A stretch of DNA of 43,523 nucleotides from Paludibacteraceae bacterium (GCA_016297215.1 JAEDGZ010000018.1:1-43523); one strand, 5' to 3'. Numbered from the stretch's first letter, positions 8,369 to 16,615 are shown. Numbers and translations: made by a program. The notes: generated from the sequence alone by a model not told the origin.

Positions 8369-8429
8369 TAATCACTAACTAATCACTAACTAATCACTAA
8401 CTAATCACTAACTAATCACTAACTAATCA
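8369..8429. repeat. 11-bp tandem repeat TAATCACTAAC (5 full units)
   Basis: Five identical 11-base units (8369-8423) plus a partial sixth. The reverse complement of the same unit forms the array at 34001-34055, and a close variant forms the array at 16616-16692. It lies between two divergent promoters and outside both. Confidence 0.95.
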
Positions 8430-8571
8430 ACTTATGTGGAATGCTTGTCCATTCGGGGGAGGCGGGGCTGCGATAGGAGGCAGGCATAGAAGTGGAGGGG
8501 AGGGGACGGACGTATTGGTTGGGTGTGGAGGGTGGCATTTTGCATGGGGAGCGGAAAAAAGTGCATTTTCG

Positions 8572-8603
8572 TTTGCATATTTCAAAAAATAGCAGTAACT
8601 TTG
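8572..8603 (+). promoter_or_regulatory. Promoter of tdh
   Basis: TTTG (8572-8575), 20 bases, TAACTTTG (8596-8603), preceded by an A-rich stretch and AGCAG. The start site is expected near 8610, only a few bases before the ATG at 8618, which rules out the longer upstream reading. Confidence 0.82.
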
Positions 8604-8617
8604 CGGCGCAATTCAAA

Positions 8618-9661
8618 ATGTCAAATACAGCAATGAAAGCGTTAGTCAAACGGTATGCCGAGCGTGGCATCTGGATGGAAGATGTGCCGATGCCAGAGGT
8701 AGGCGTGAACGATGTGTTAATCAAGGTGAAGAAGGCCGCGATATGCGGTACGGACCTGCACATGTACAAGTGGGACAAGTGGTCGCAGAGCCACTGCACG
8801 CCGCCTTATACGATGGGGCATGAGTTCGTGGGCGAAGTGGTGGAGACAGGTGCCGGTGTGCGCAACACGAAGGTGGGCGAGCGCGTAACCGCCGAGGGGC
8901 ATATCGTGTGCGGACACTGCCGCAACTGCCGCCGCGGGATGGGGCATGTGTGCGAGAACAGTCTGTCGGTGGGTATCTTCGGCAAAGATGGCGCGTTTGC
9001 GGAGTATGTTACTATTCCCGAGAGCAATATCGTGCATGTGCGCCCCGAGATTCCCGATGACTTCGCGGCGATAATGGACCCGTTCGGCAACGCGACACAC
9101 ACGGCGTTGGCATTTCCCCTGCTGGGGGAGGATGTGCTGATTACGGGCGCGGGGCTGATTGGTACGATGGCGGCGGGTATTTGCCGCTACGCGGGCGCGA
9201 AACATATCGTGGTAACCGACTTGAATCCGCTGCGGCTGGAGATAGCGAAGAAGATGGGTGCGACGCTGACCGTGGACGGGTCGAAAGGCGAGACCGTGGA
9301 GGGCGCGATGAAGCAATTAGGTATCAAGGGCTTCGACGTAGGCTTGGAGATGTCGGGTGCACCGGCTGCATTCAACGATATGATTGCGCACATGTACAAG
9401 GGCGCGAACATTGCGCAACTCGGTATCCTGCCCGACGACACGAAGGTGAACTGGTCGGATGTGATATTCAATGCGCTGACTATCAAAGGTATAACAGGTC
9501 GCCGCATGTGGGAGACATGGTATCAGATGGAGCAGATGTTGCTCGGCGGATTGGACCTGTCGCCCGTGATTACGCACCGATTTGCCTTCGAGGACTTCCA
9601 AAAGGGCTTCGACATCATGGAGTCGGGGCAATGCGGGAAAGTGCTGCTGGAGATTGGATAA
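8618..9661 (+). CDS. tdh: L-threonine 3-dehydrogenase
   Basis: A 347-residue zinc-dependent medium-chain dehydrogenase that oxidises L-threonine to 2-amino-3-oxobutanoate with NAD+. The sequence follows E. coli Tdh nearly throughout: AICGTDLHMYKWDKWSQ near the N-terminus, MGHEFVGEVV, the structural zinc cysteines in CGHCRNCRRGMGHVC, FGNATHTALAF, the nucleotide-binding ITGAGLIG, and DVGLEMSGAPAAF, ITGRRMWETWYQM and LSPVITHRF towards the end. The ATG at 8618 is chosen from the promoter; a second ATG at 8633 (MKALVK) matches the E. coli start and is an alternative. It stands alone, with its own promoter and its own spacing to the next gene. No 2-amino-3-ketobutyrate ligase (kbl) gene is adjacent in this window, although that enzyme usually completes the pathway. 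Confidence 0.95.
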   Translation: MSNTAMKALVKRYAERGIWMEDVPMPEVGVNDVLIKVKKAAICGTDLHMYKWDKWSQSHCTPPYTMGHEFVGEVVETGAGVRNTKVGERVTAEGHIVCGHCRNCRRGMGHVCENSLSVGIFGKDGAFAEYVTIPESNIVHVRPEIPDDFAAIMDPFGNATHTALAFPLLGEDVLITGAGLIGTMAAGICRYAGAKHIVVTDLNPLRLEIAKKMGATLTVDGSKGETVEGAMKQLGIKGFDVGLEMSGAPAAFNDMIAHMYKGANIAQLGILPDDTKVNWSDVIFNALTIKGITGRRMWETWYQMEQMLLGGLDLSPVITHRFAFEDFQKGFDIMESGQCGKVLLEIG

Positions 9662-9693
9662 AGTGAAACAATGTTAAAGTGGCATAATTTTTG

Positions 9694-9701
9694 TAGTTTT
9701 G
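9694..9701 (+). promoter_or_regulatory. Promoter -7 box of the M16 peptidase gene
   Basis: TAGTTTTG lies 63 bases before the ATG. The expected upstream box is weak (AATG at 9670-9673, 20 bases away), so this promoter is less certain than the others. The leader would be about 57 bases and A/T-rich. Confidence 0.6.
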
Positions 9702-9764
9702 CAAACAATTGTGCGTCTAATGGAGAAGAATTGTATTAACTAATCACCTTTTATAATTGAGAAA

Positions 9765-12662
9765 ATGAAGAAACTAATTGTATCTGCTTTGGCTTTGCTG
9801 AGCACCTTTGGTTTGGCTTTCGGGCAGTCTCGCGAAGGATTGACGGAGTATAAACTGGACAACGGCATGACCGTTTTGCTATGGGAAGACCATGACCAGC
9901 CAGACGTAACCGGCTATGTGGCAGTGCGCGCCGGTTCTATCGACGAGCCCGCTGAATACACGGGTTTGGCGCACTACTTGGAGCACATGCTCTTCAAGGG
10001 AACCGACCGTATCGGTGCGCTGGATTGGGAGAAAGAGAAAGTGCACTATGAGAACATCATCGCGCTGTACGATTCCTGCGCAGTGGAGACCGACGAGGCA
10101 AAGCGTCAGTACTACATCACGCGTATCAACGAGGAGTCAATCGAAGCAGCGAAGTACGCTACTTGCGAGGACTTCTTCATCCTGATGGATGGTATCGGCG
10201 CAACGGGTGTGAACGCATTTACGTCCTATGACATGACCTGCTACCACAACTCGTTCCCCGCATCGAACATGTACAAATGGCTGACTATCTTCTCCGACCG
10301 TCTGATTAACCCCGTGTTCCGTACTTTCCAAGCGGAGTTGGAGAACGTGTTTGAGGAGTACAACATGTACCAAGACAACGTGTCGTCGCATATCCGCCAA
10401 GAGTTGTTCGGCAAGTTGTATGCCGGCAGCCCTTACGAGCGCGACGTGATTGGTCTGCCCGAGCACCTGAAGAACCCGCGCTTGAGCAAACTGATTGAGT
10501 TCTACAACACATGGTATGTGCCCAACAACATGGCGCTGATTCTTGTGGGTGATTTCGACACAGAGCGCACGAAGCCGATGATTGCCGAGACCTTCGGCCG
10601 TCTGCAGCCGCAAGACCTGCCCGAGCGCAAGTCGTATCCGAAGGCTGAGATGAAGGGCAACTACAAATATAAGATTGGTTACTATCCCCAAATCTGCTGG
10701 GCATACGACGGTGTGAAGATTACCGATGACGATGCCTTGGCACTGCAGTTCGTGGTTTCGCTGCTGAACAACGGCACGAACACGGGTCTGCTGGACCGTA
10801 TCACGATGGACGGTGAGGTATCGGGCGCAGGTGTTTCTTTCGATGCGCGCCGCGACCAAGGTCGTATCCTCGTGCAGGCAGTGCCCTACTACGATGCGAA
10901 CCAACGCGCTTACGAGTCGAATGCCGCTACCGAGAAAATCGTGATGGCGGAGATTAACAAGATTAAGAACGGCGATATTCCCGACTGGCTGATTAAGACC
11001 GTGAAGGCAGAGTATGACCAGAACTTCAAATTGGAGTTTGAGGACTCCGAGTCGAAGATGATGGAGTTGCTCTATTGCTTCATCTACGACATGCCGCTGG
11101 ATAATATCTTCACGCAGAATGCTAAGATTCAGGCACTTACGAAAGAGGACATCCAGCGCGTGGCAAAGAAGTACTTCAACGCAAGCCACATGACGCTGAC
11201 CTTCGAGGAAGGCACGCCGAAGAAGAACAAGCTGGCGAAGCCAAAGATTAAGTCGCTCGACCTGATTAACGGGCAAGAGACGGAGTACGCCAAGGCATTC
11301 AAGCAACTGCCGAGCGACCCCATCAAGCAGACTTTCATGGATATGAACGACGTTACCGTTACGCCGATTGATGAGAACGTTACCCTGCACTACGGTGCTA
11401 ACCCCAAGAACGATATCTTCTCGCTGACGCTGCGCTACGGCGTAGGTTCGGGCAAGAAGCCGATGCTGGAGCCCGTGGCTGAGTTGATGAACATGTCGGG
11501 TATCATGCCGGGCGTGAATCCGCAGGAGTTCCGTCGCCAGTTGGCAGAGTTGGGCGGTCGTTGCGCGTATGGCGTGGATAGGAGTTATTTCTATGTAAGT
11601 ATCTACGGCGACGAGGCTCACTTGGCAGAGATTTGCCAGTTGGTACAGCGTCAGATGCTCTTCCCGAAGTTCGAGCAGAAGCAGTTTGAGGCAGTGAAGG
11701 GTAGCGAGTTGTCGAACCGTTTCATGCTGTCGAAGATTGACGGCGTGCAGTCGGCAGCATTGAAGGAGTATGTGCTCTATGGCGAGCAGTCGGATTATAT
11801 TGATGTAGTGCCGTTTATGGATATCTACTACCTCGACGAGGCAAAACTGAAAGCCGAGTTCCTGTCGGCTACGCGCTATGCGCTGGATATCTACTACTGC
11901 GGTCAGAAGCCCGTGGAGGAAGTGAAGACGGTCTTGACCGGCAACCTGCCGCTGCAAGAGGGTGTGAAACCATCTACTTCGCCCGTTATCCGCGACCGCA
12001 AGGCTTATGACAAGACGCAGATTTACTTCTTGCCGAACAGCAACGTACAGCAGGCGACCATCTACTTCTATTTCGAGGGTGTGCCCTACGACAAGGAGCA
12101 GGATGTGCTTTTCCAAGCCTTCAACCAGTACTTCTCCAGCGGCTTCACCGGACTGGTGTTGGATGAGATTCGCGAGAAACGCTCGATGGCTTATACCGCT
12201 TACGGTATCATGTCGGAGGGTGCTCGCCCGGGCAAGAACTCGTGCTTCATGGGCTATATCGGTACGCAGAGCGACAAGGCGGCAGACGCCATCGAGGTGT
12301 TCATGAACCTTGTGGACTCTATGCCGGAATACCCCGAGCGTATTGAGGCAGTGAAGGCAGCATTGCGCCAGAATGCACAAATCAGCAAGCCTTCGTTCCG
12401 TGGTAAGGCAGGGACTTACGACTACTGGAAGGAGATGGGCTACAACGAAGACCCCGCTCTCTACAACAAGGAAGCAATTGATAATCTGACGTTTGACCAA
12501 ATCAAGGCGTTCTATCAGCAGTACGTCCAAGGCAAGCCGATGACCATCGTCCTCGTAGGCGACCCCAAACTGATTGACCAGAAAGCGCTGCAAGCGAAGT
12601 ACGGCAAGTTCATCAAGCCTTCGAAGGCGAAACTTTTCGCCCCGCTGGATTTGGATTTCTAA
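9765..12662 (+). CDS. M16 family zinc metallopeptidase, exported
   Basis: A 965-residue pitrilysin-type peptidase with two M16 halves. A signal peptide covers residues 1-20 (LIVSALALLSTFGLAFG, then QSREG). The inverted zinc motif HYLEH is at residues 70-74 (His70, Glu73, His74), and the third ligand is expected in the downstream ELENVFEEY segment. The second half (from about residue 530) lacks the zinc motif, as is usual, and contains an R/Y-type segment near LVLDEIREKRSMAYTAYG. The protein probably acts in the periplasm on peptides. It has its own promoter and a strong terminator, so it is monocistronic. Bacteroidota carry several M16 peptidases with unknown natural substrates. Confidence 0.93.
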   Translation: MKKLIVSALALLSTFGLAFGQSREGLTEYKLDNGMTVLLWEDHDQPDVTGYVAVRAGSIDEPAEYTGLAHYLEHMLFKGTDRIGALDWEKEKVHYENIIALYDSCAVETDEAKRQYYITRINEESIEAAKYATCEDFFILMDGIGATGVNAFTSYDMTCYHNSFPASNMYKWLTIFSDRLINPVFRTFQAELENVFEEYNMYQDNVSSHIRQELFGKLYAGSPYERDVIGLPEHLKNPRLSKLIEFYNTWYVPNNMALILVGDFDTERTKPMIAETFGRLQPQDLPERKSYPKAEMKGNYKYKIGYYPQICWAYDGVKITDDDALALQFVVSLLNNGTNTGLLDRITMDGEVSGAGVSFDARRDQGRILVQAVPYYDANQRAYESNAATEKIVMAEINKIKNGDIPDWLIKTVKAEYDQNFKLEFEDSESKMMELLYCFIYDMPLDNIFTQNAKIQALTKEDIQRVAKKYFNASHMTLTFEEGTPKKNKLAKPKIKSLDLINGQETEYAKAFKQLPSDPIKQTFMDMNDVTVTPIDENVTLHYGANPKNDIFSLTLRYGVGSGKKPMLEPVAELMNMSGIMPGVNPQEFRRQLAELGGRCAYGVDRSYFYVSIYGDEAHLAEICQLVQRQMLFPKFEQKQFEAVKGSELSNRFMLSKIDGVQSAALKEYVLYGEQSDYIDVVPFMDIYYLDEAKLKAEFLSATRYALDIYYCGQKPVEEVKTVLTGNLPLQEGVKPSTSPVIRDRKAYDKTQIYFLPNSNVQQATIYFYFEGVPYDKEQDVLFQAFNQYFSSGFTGLVLDEIREKRSMAYTAYGIMSEGARPGKNSCFMGYIGTQSDKAADAIEVFMNLVDSMPEYPERIEAVKAALRQNAQISKPSFRGKAGTYDYWKEMGYNEDPALYNKEAIDNLTFDQIKAFYQQYVQGKPMTIVLVGDPKLIDQKALQAKYGKFIKPSKAKLFAPLDLDF

Positions 12663-12684
12663 ACGTATCTCGTTGATAATAAGA

Positions 12685-12722
12685 CAATCGACTGCTCGGG
12701 TAGGGTAGTCGATTGTTTTTTT
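12685..12722 (+). terminator. Terminator after the M16 peptidase
   Basis: CAATCGACT (12685-12693) pairs with AGTCGATTG (12707-12715) across a 13-base loop, followed by seven T residues. It is placed 23 bases after the stop codon. Confidence 0.9.
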
Positions 12723-12793
12723 AGGGGGCAGTATTAGTAAATAAGCGGAAGTGTAAGCAAGAGGTAAAAAAACGCCGGAAAACGAATAATGTT

Positions 12794-12825
12794 CTTGTAA
12801 ATATCAAAAAAAAGCAGTACCTTTG
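12794..12825 (+). promoter_or_regulatory. Promoter of era
   Basis: CTTG (12794-12797), 20 bases, TACCTTTG (12818-12825), with the recurrent AAAAAAAAGCAG just upstream of the TA. The leader to the ATG at 12858 is about 25 bases. Confidence 0.8.
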
Positions 12826-12857
12826 CAAGCGGGTAAACTCCAAAATTAGAATTAACT

Positions 12858-13769
12858 ATGCATAGAGCAGGTTTTGTAAATATCGTAGGCAATCCCAATG
12901 TGGGCAAATCCACGCTGATGAACGCCTTGGTGGGCGAGCGTCTATCTATCATCACCTCAAAGGCGCAGACCACGCGCCATCGTATCATGGGTATCGTCAA
13001 CGGCGAGGACTTTCAGATGGTCTATTCCGACACGCCTGGCGTGCTGCAACCCAACTACAAGTTGCAGGAACAGATGCTGGAGTTCTCCCGCTCGGCGCTG
13101 GTGGACGCGGATGTGTTGCTCTATGTAACGGACGTGCAGGACAACCCCGACCGCAACGCCGAGTTCCTCGAAAAGGTGAAGAAGATGGCGGCTTCGCGGG
13201 CGCGTGTATTCCTAGTAATCAACAAGATAGACTTGACCACGCAGGAGACCTTGGAGCAGTTGGTGGCATTTTGGCAGAAACTGCTGCCCGAGGCAACTAT
13301 CTTCCCCATCTCGGCGCGCGAGAAGTTCGGCGTGGCGCAACTCTTCGACGCCATCCGCGATGCGCTGCCCGAGTGCCCGCCGTTCTTCCCCAAAGACCAA
13401 CTGACCGACAAACCCGCCCGCTTCTTCGTAGATGAGATTATCCGCGAGAAGATCCTGCTCAACTACGATAAGGAAATCCCTTACAGCGTGGAGGTGGAGG
13501 TCGAGTCCTTCCACGACGAGGAACCCTCCGAGCAGCACAAGAAAGGCATTATCCGCATAAGTGCCATCATCTATGTGGAGCGCGAGAGCCAAAAAGGCAT
13601 TATCATCGGCAAGGCGGGCTCGGCGCTGAAGCGCGTGGGCTCGCTGGCAAGGGCGGACATCGAGGAGTTCTTCCAGAAACCCGTCTTCCTGCAACTCTTC
13701 GTGAAGGTGGATAAGGACTGGCGCAGCAACCAAAACCGCCTGAAGCACTACGGGTATGATTTGGGTTAG
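12858..13769 (+). CDS. era: Ribosome-assembly GTPase Era
   Basis: A 303-residue GTPase that binds 16S rRNA and helps mature the 30S subunit. G1 is GNPNVGKST (residues 11-19), followed by the switch region TTRHRIMG, G3 DTPG, G4 NKID and G5 SAR. The C-terminal half carries the KH RNA-binding domain, with IIIGKAGSALKRVGSLARADIEEFF. Length matches the family. It has its own promoter 33 bases upstream. The MBL-fold nuclease gene follows after 176 bases of repeat-rich sequence without a clear promoter or T-run terminator, so co-transcription is possible. Confidence 0.96.
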   Translation: MHRAGFVNIVGNPNVGKSTLMNALVGERLSIITSKAQTTRHRIMGIVNGEDFQMVYSDTPGVLQPNYKLQEQMLEFSRSALVDADVLLYVTDVQDNPDRNAEFLEKVKKMAASRARVFLVINKIDLTTQETLEQLVAFWQKLLPEATIFPISAREKFGVAQLFDAIRDALPECPPFFPKDQLTDKPARFFVDEIIREKILLNYDKEIPYSVEVEVESFHDEEPSEQHKKGIIRISAIIYVERESQKGIIIGKAGSALKRVGSLARADIEEFFQKPVFLQLFVKVDKDWRSNQNRLKHYGYDLG

Positions 13770-13786
13770 AGCATAGACCGCGCTTC

Positions 13787-13862
13787 GCGCTGTAAGACCG
13801 ATATACAATTCGGATTACTAAATCAGTCGGAAGACCCTCTCTAACTCCCCCCTAAGGGTGAG
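13787..13862. repeat. Intergenic palindromes: GCGCTTCGCGC and CTCCCCC element
   Basis: GCGCTTCGCGC at 13791-13801 is a tight palindrome. At 13832-13862 lies AAGACCCTCTCTAACTCC, running into CCCCTAAGGG, which aligns with the in-frame element in the PiT gene at 20205-20237 (AAGACCCCCTCCGTCTCC followed by CCCTACAAGGGGG). Both are in the gap between era and the MBL-fold gene. Confidence 0.6.
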
Positions 13863-13868
13863 AATATA

Positions 13869-13936
13869 GCAGGCGGGGACGCCTGCGCACCCGGACAGCA
13901 AAGCGGTCAAATTGTAAATTGTCAAATTGTAAATTT
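13869..13936 (+). repeat. GCAGGCG palindrome followed by A/T repeat, intergenic copy
   Basis: GCAGGCG (13869-13875) and CGCCTGC (13880-13886) form an inverted repeat with loop GGGA. After an 18-base spacer comes GGTCAAATTG repeated as 7-8 base units (13905-13936), ending 9 bases before the ATG at 13946. Positions 13905-13930 match the S8 peptidase insert exactly. Confidence 0.85.
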
Positions 13937-13945
13937 CTCAAAGCC

Positions 13946-15379
13946 ATGAAAATACAATTCCTCGGAGCTGCCAATGAGGTTACCGGCAGCAAACATCTTA
14001 TCACTACCGACCGCGGCGTGCGTATCTTGCTCGACTGCGGCATGTATCAAGGTAAAGGCATGGAGACCGATGCGGCAAACCGCGACCTCGGTTTCGACCC
14101 GCGGCAGATAGATTATGTCGTGCTCTCGCATGCCCATATCGACCACTCGGGCTTGATTCCCTACATCTACAAAGAAGGTTTCCGCGGCGAGGTCATCTGC
14201 ACCCCTGCCACGCGCGACCTCTGCGCCATCATGCTGCAAGACACTGCCTTCATCCAAGCGCAGGATGTGCGCTGGTACAACAAGAAGATGGATCGCTTGC
14301 ACCAGCCGAAGGTGCAGCCTCTCTACGACAACAACCACGTGGAGCGCTCGCTGCAGCATTTCATCACCGTGCCTTACAACCGCCGCTTCCGACTGACAGA
14401 CGATGTGTTCCTCACCTTCACCAACTCGGGGCACATGCTCGGCTCCGCCATCTGCTCGCTGGATATATGGGAGGGCGAGCACCCGCGCGGTGAGCAAGCC
14501 AAAGGCGAATGGAAGCGCATTGCATACACCGGCGACATCGGGCGACTGCATAGCCATATCCTCTGCTCGCCCCAACTCTTCCCGCAGTGCGACTACCTTA
14601 TCTGCGAATCCACCTACGGCGACCGCCTGCACGAAGACTCATTAGTCAGTGAAGAGGAGTTGCTCGGCGTGGTGGAGAGCACCTGCGTCTATAAGAAAGG
14701 CAAACTCATCATCCCCAGTTTCTCCGTCGGGCGCACGCAGGAGATAGTGTATGTACTCAACCAGCTCTACAACGATGGGCGGCTGCCGAAGATTCCCGTC
14801 TATGTCGATTCCCCGCTTTCGGTCAATGCTACCCATATCTTCCGCATGTACCTGAGCGAACTCAACGCCGATGTGCAGGATGTGCTGCGCTTCGACGACG
14901 ACCCCTTCGGCTTCAATACCCTGCGTTATATCACCGACATCAACCAGTCGAAAGCGTTGAACAACAACCCCGACCCCTGTATCATCATCTCTGCCTCGGG
15001 CATGCTGGAGGCGGGGCGCGTGAAGCACCATGTGGCGAACCATATCTCCGACCCGCGGTGCACCATCCTGCTCGTAGGTTATTGCACGCCGACCTCGCTC
15101 GGCGCACGCATCCAAGACCCGTCGCTCAAGTGGGTGAGTATCTTCGGCTACGACCGCAAGATAAAGGCGCAGGTGAGCAAGATAGAGGGCTTCTCGGGGC
15201 ACGGCGACTACCGCGAGATGATAGACTACCTCACCCGCTCGCTCAACACCGAAGCTGTCCGACGCACCTTCATCGTCCACGGCGAACAGACCGCGCAAGA
15301 GGCATACAAAGACCACCTCTACGAGGCAGGCTTCCGTGGCATAGAAATTCCCAAGAAAGGGGAGGAGATACACCTTTAA
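13946..15379 (+). CDS. MBL-fold / beta-CASP RNA-processing metallohydrolase
   Basis: A 477-residue protein of the metallo-beta-lactamase beta-CASP group, whose members cut or trim RNA (bacterial relatives of CPSF-73). The metal motif SHAHIDHSG places His62, His64, Asp66 and His67. Further family marks are LTFTNSGHMLGSA, YTGDIGR, CESTYGDR, SFSVGRTQEIVYVL, YVDSPLSVNAT, the beta-CASP segment ISASGMLEAGRVKHH, FSGHGDY and FIVHGEQ. The start is taken at the ATG giving MKIQFLGAANEVTG; a reading extended from a TTG at 13919 would begin inside the A/T repeat and is unlikely. The gene ends just before a bidirectional terminator. The natural RNA substrate is unknown. Confidence 0.92.
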   Translation: MKIQFLGAANEVTGSKHLITTDRGVRILLDCGMYQGKGMETDAANRDLGFDPRQIDYVVLSHAHIDHSGLIPYIYKEGFRGEVICTPATRDLCAIMLQDTAFIQAQDVRWYNKKMDRLHQPKVQPLYDNNHVERSLQHFITVPYNRRFRLTDDVFLTFTNSGHMLGSAICSLDIWEGEHPRGEQAKGEWKRIAYTGDIGRLHSHILCSPQLFPQCDYLICESTYGDRLHEDSLVSEEELLGVVESTCVYKKGKLIIPSFSVGRTQEIVYVLNQLYNDGRLPKIPVYVDSPLSVNATHIFRMYLSELNADVQDVLRFDDDPFGFNTLRYITDINQSKALNNNPDPCIIISASGMLEAGRVKHHVANHISDPRCTILLVGYCTPTSLGARIQDPSLKWVSIFGYDRKIKAQVSKIEGFSGHGDYREMIDYLTRSLNTEAVRRTFIVHGEQTAQEAYKDHLYEAGFRGIEIPKKGEEIHL

Positions 15380-15398
15380 GAGGATGGAGGAGCAGACC

Positions 15399-15437
15399 AA
15401 AAAGGCTGTCTGACCAGTTGAGTCAGACAGCCTTTTT
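15399..15437. terminator. Bidirectional terminator hairpin, shared-loop family copy 2
   Basis: A perfect 16-base-pair stem (15399-15414 with 15422-15437) closes the loop CAGTTGA. Five A at one end and five T at the other make it active in both directions, between the convergent ends of the MBL gene and the lipoprotein gene. Confidence 0.92.
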
Positions 15438-15487
15438 CGTGGGGGTTATCGCTCCTTTGCGGGATGTGCATAGCAAAGGTTAATCTT

Positions 15488-16324
15488 TTATAAATCTTGA
15501 ACCAACCGGACGGCTAGCCCGTAGTAGCGATTGCTGTTGAACCAGTCGGCTCCATTCGAGTAGAAGAGCAGGCAGTAGGCGTAGTACGAGTCGATGGGAG
15601 TGGCAGACCAGTAGTCGCCGTCGCCCTGCACATAGTGGATACTCGACCCGTAGTGGAAACCCGAAGCAGGCAAGAAGACGGCACCCGCTGCCTCTAACTT
15701 TTCCCACTGCTCGAGGGTGAAAGTTTGGTAATCGGCGTAGGCTTGAACGGTCCATTCGCTTGAAAAACCCGACTTGAAGGTAACATCCTCAGGGCAAGTC
15801 CACGTGTCGGGCAAAAGGATTAGACCATTGGCATAAGTAGTACCCGCCTTATCAAGGTTGATACGCGCTACGCCTATCAAACTTGCGGCATTGGCACGAG
15901 TGCTGCACAGGTATGTCCACTCATCGTTGGTCAGCGTGCGCCATGTTTTGCCATTGCCGATAGTCTTGCCCCAGTCAGAAAAGTCGCCGGAATAATCCTT
16001 GTAGTCTTCGGAGGTGCTGATACCCCACTTGGCAGTCGCGGTGCTACCACTCCAACCAAACAGGTCTATCTTGTCTGCCAAGACACCATCTACTACATTG
16101 GCTGTGCCTAGCATTTCGTACTGCTGTGCAGCAAAAGACCAAGTGCCAGTGCTTTTGGTATATTGCAGGTTGCCTTGGGAGAACTTCACTTGTTTGTTGG
16201 CAGACACGGAAAAAGGTTTGCTGATGTAGTTGCTATTTAGACTTTGTTCATTTGAATCGCAACTAATGCAACACCAGCCTAATACACTAACCAATGCAGC
16301 AAATAATAATGTTTTGTTTTTCAT
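15488..16324 (-). CDS. Lipoprotein with a Fibrobacter-major-paralogous-like (FISUMP-type) domain
   Basis: A 278-residue protein. The signal peptide ends in a lipobox CIS-C (cysteine near residue 22, then DSNEQS), so it should be lipid-anchored. Residues 38-70 (FSVSANKQVKFSQGNLQYT, then WSFAAQQYE) and the C-terminal run GDGDYWSATPIDS followed by NRYYGLAVRLVQD have the layout of the large paralogous families of short secreted or lipid-anchored proteins in Bacteroidales and Fibrobacter. I know of no established function. The ATG at 16324 is preceded by an unusually long leader of about 136 bases from a good promoter (16467-16498). The gene is monocistronic and ends at the shared bidirectional terminator. 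Confidence 0.72.
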   Translation of the reverse strand: MKNKTLLFAALVSVLGWCCISCDSNEQSLNSNYISKPFSVSANKQVKFSQGNLQYTKSTGTWSFAAQQYEMLGTANVVDGVLADKIDLFGWSGSTATAKWGISTSEDYKDYSGDFSDWGKTIGNGKTWRTLTNDEWTYLCSTRANAASLIGVARINLDKAGTTYANGLILLPDTWTCPEDVTFKSGFSSEWTVQAYADYQTFTLEQWEKLEAAGAVFLPASGFHYGSSIHYVQGDGDYWSATPIDSYYAYCLLFYSNGADWFNSNRYYGLAVRLVQDL

Positions 16325-16460
16325 TAAATCTCCATGATACGTGTCGGGCGCAACTTTCTATTAGCCAACCTCGATGCTCGGCGTGTGCGACTTTCCGCTT
16401 GGTCGCTACCGGATGGTATCGGTTCGGCGTGAGCCCCACCCGTAGCCCCATTTTCGGTTT
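16325..16460 (-). promoter_or_regulatory. Long GC-rich 5' leader of the lipoprotein gene
   Basis: The predicted transcript starts near 16460 and runs about 136 bases before the ATG, much longer and more GC-rich than other leaders here. It can form at least the hairpin GCGAC/GTCGC around an AAGCGGAAA-containing loop. It is also open as a short reading frame that overlaps the lipoprotein start, but codons alone do not show it is translated. A structured regulatory leader or a repeat-derived segment are both possible. Confidence 0.4.
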
Positions 16461-16466
16461 CGGTTG

Positions 16467-16498
16467 CAAAGATACTGCTTTTCTTTGAATTGTGCAAG
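16467..16498 (-). promoter_or_regulatory. Promoter of the lipoprotein gene
   Basis: On the minus strand CTTG (16498-16495), 20 bases, TATCTTTG (16474-16467), with AAAAGCAG directly before the TA, as in the era, tdh, prfB and merR promoters. Confidence 0.8.
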
Positions 16499-16560
16499 AA
16501 CTTTAGGTGGAAAAGTGTATTTTGTACTGCACAATACATTTCCTTCGACGGTATAGTTTT

Positions 16561-16593
16561 CGCGGGTCGGTCGCGGGTCGGTCGCGGGTCGGC
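16561..16593. repeat. 11-bp tandem repeat CGCGGGTCGGT (3 units)
   Basis: Three consecutive units, the last ending in C instead of T. The period is 11, as in the two other arrays in this gap, although the sequence is GC-rich and unrelated to them. Confidence 0.9.
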
Positions 16594-16615
16594 AGAGTAT
16601 CGGTAGCGATTCGTC

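Larger units (their letters stand above)
8193..8617. other. Divergent intergenic region between the amidase and tdh genes
   Basis: This 425-base gap contains the amidase promoter (8217-8248, minus), an inverted repeat CTCTGCA/TGCAGAG (8290-8296 and 8315-8321) of unknown role, an 11-bp tandem array (8369-8429), and the tdh promoter (8572-8603, plus). I see no small gene or RNA gene. Confidence 0.7.

Noticed and set aside
8369..8429. CRISPR-like array
   Set aside because: The units are 11 bases, directly tandem and without unique spacers, and there are no cas genes in the window.
10137..12593. Long open frame (over 800 codons) on the minus strand opposite the M16 peptidase
   Set aside because: The M16 frame has clear catalytic motifs, a promoter and a terminator. 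The opposite frame has a His/Leu/Arg/Val-rich composition typical of antisense shadows and no recognisable domain.
16287..16469. Small protein in the lipoprotein leader
   Set aside because: The frame overlaps the promoter box at its start and the lipoprotein gene at its end. It may be an accident of a GC-rich leader, so it was listed only as a leader.
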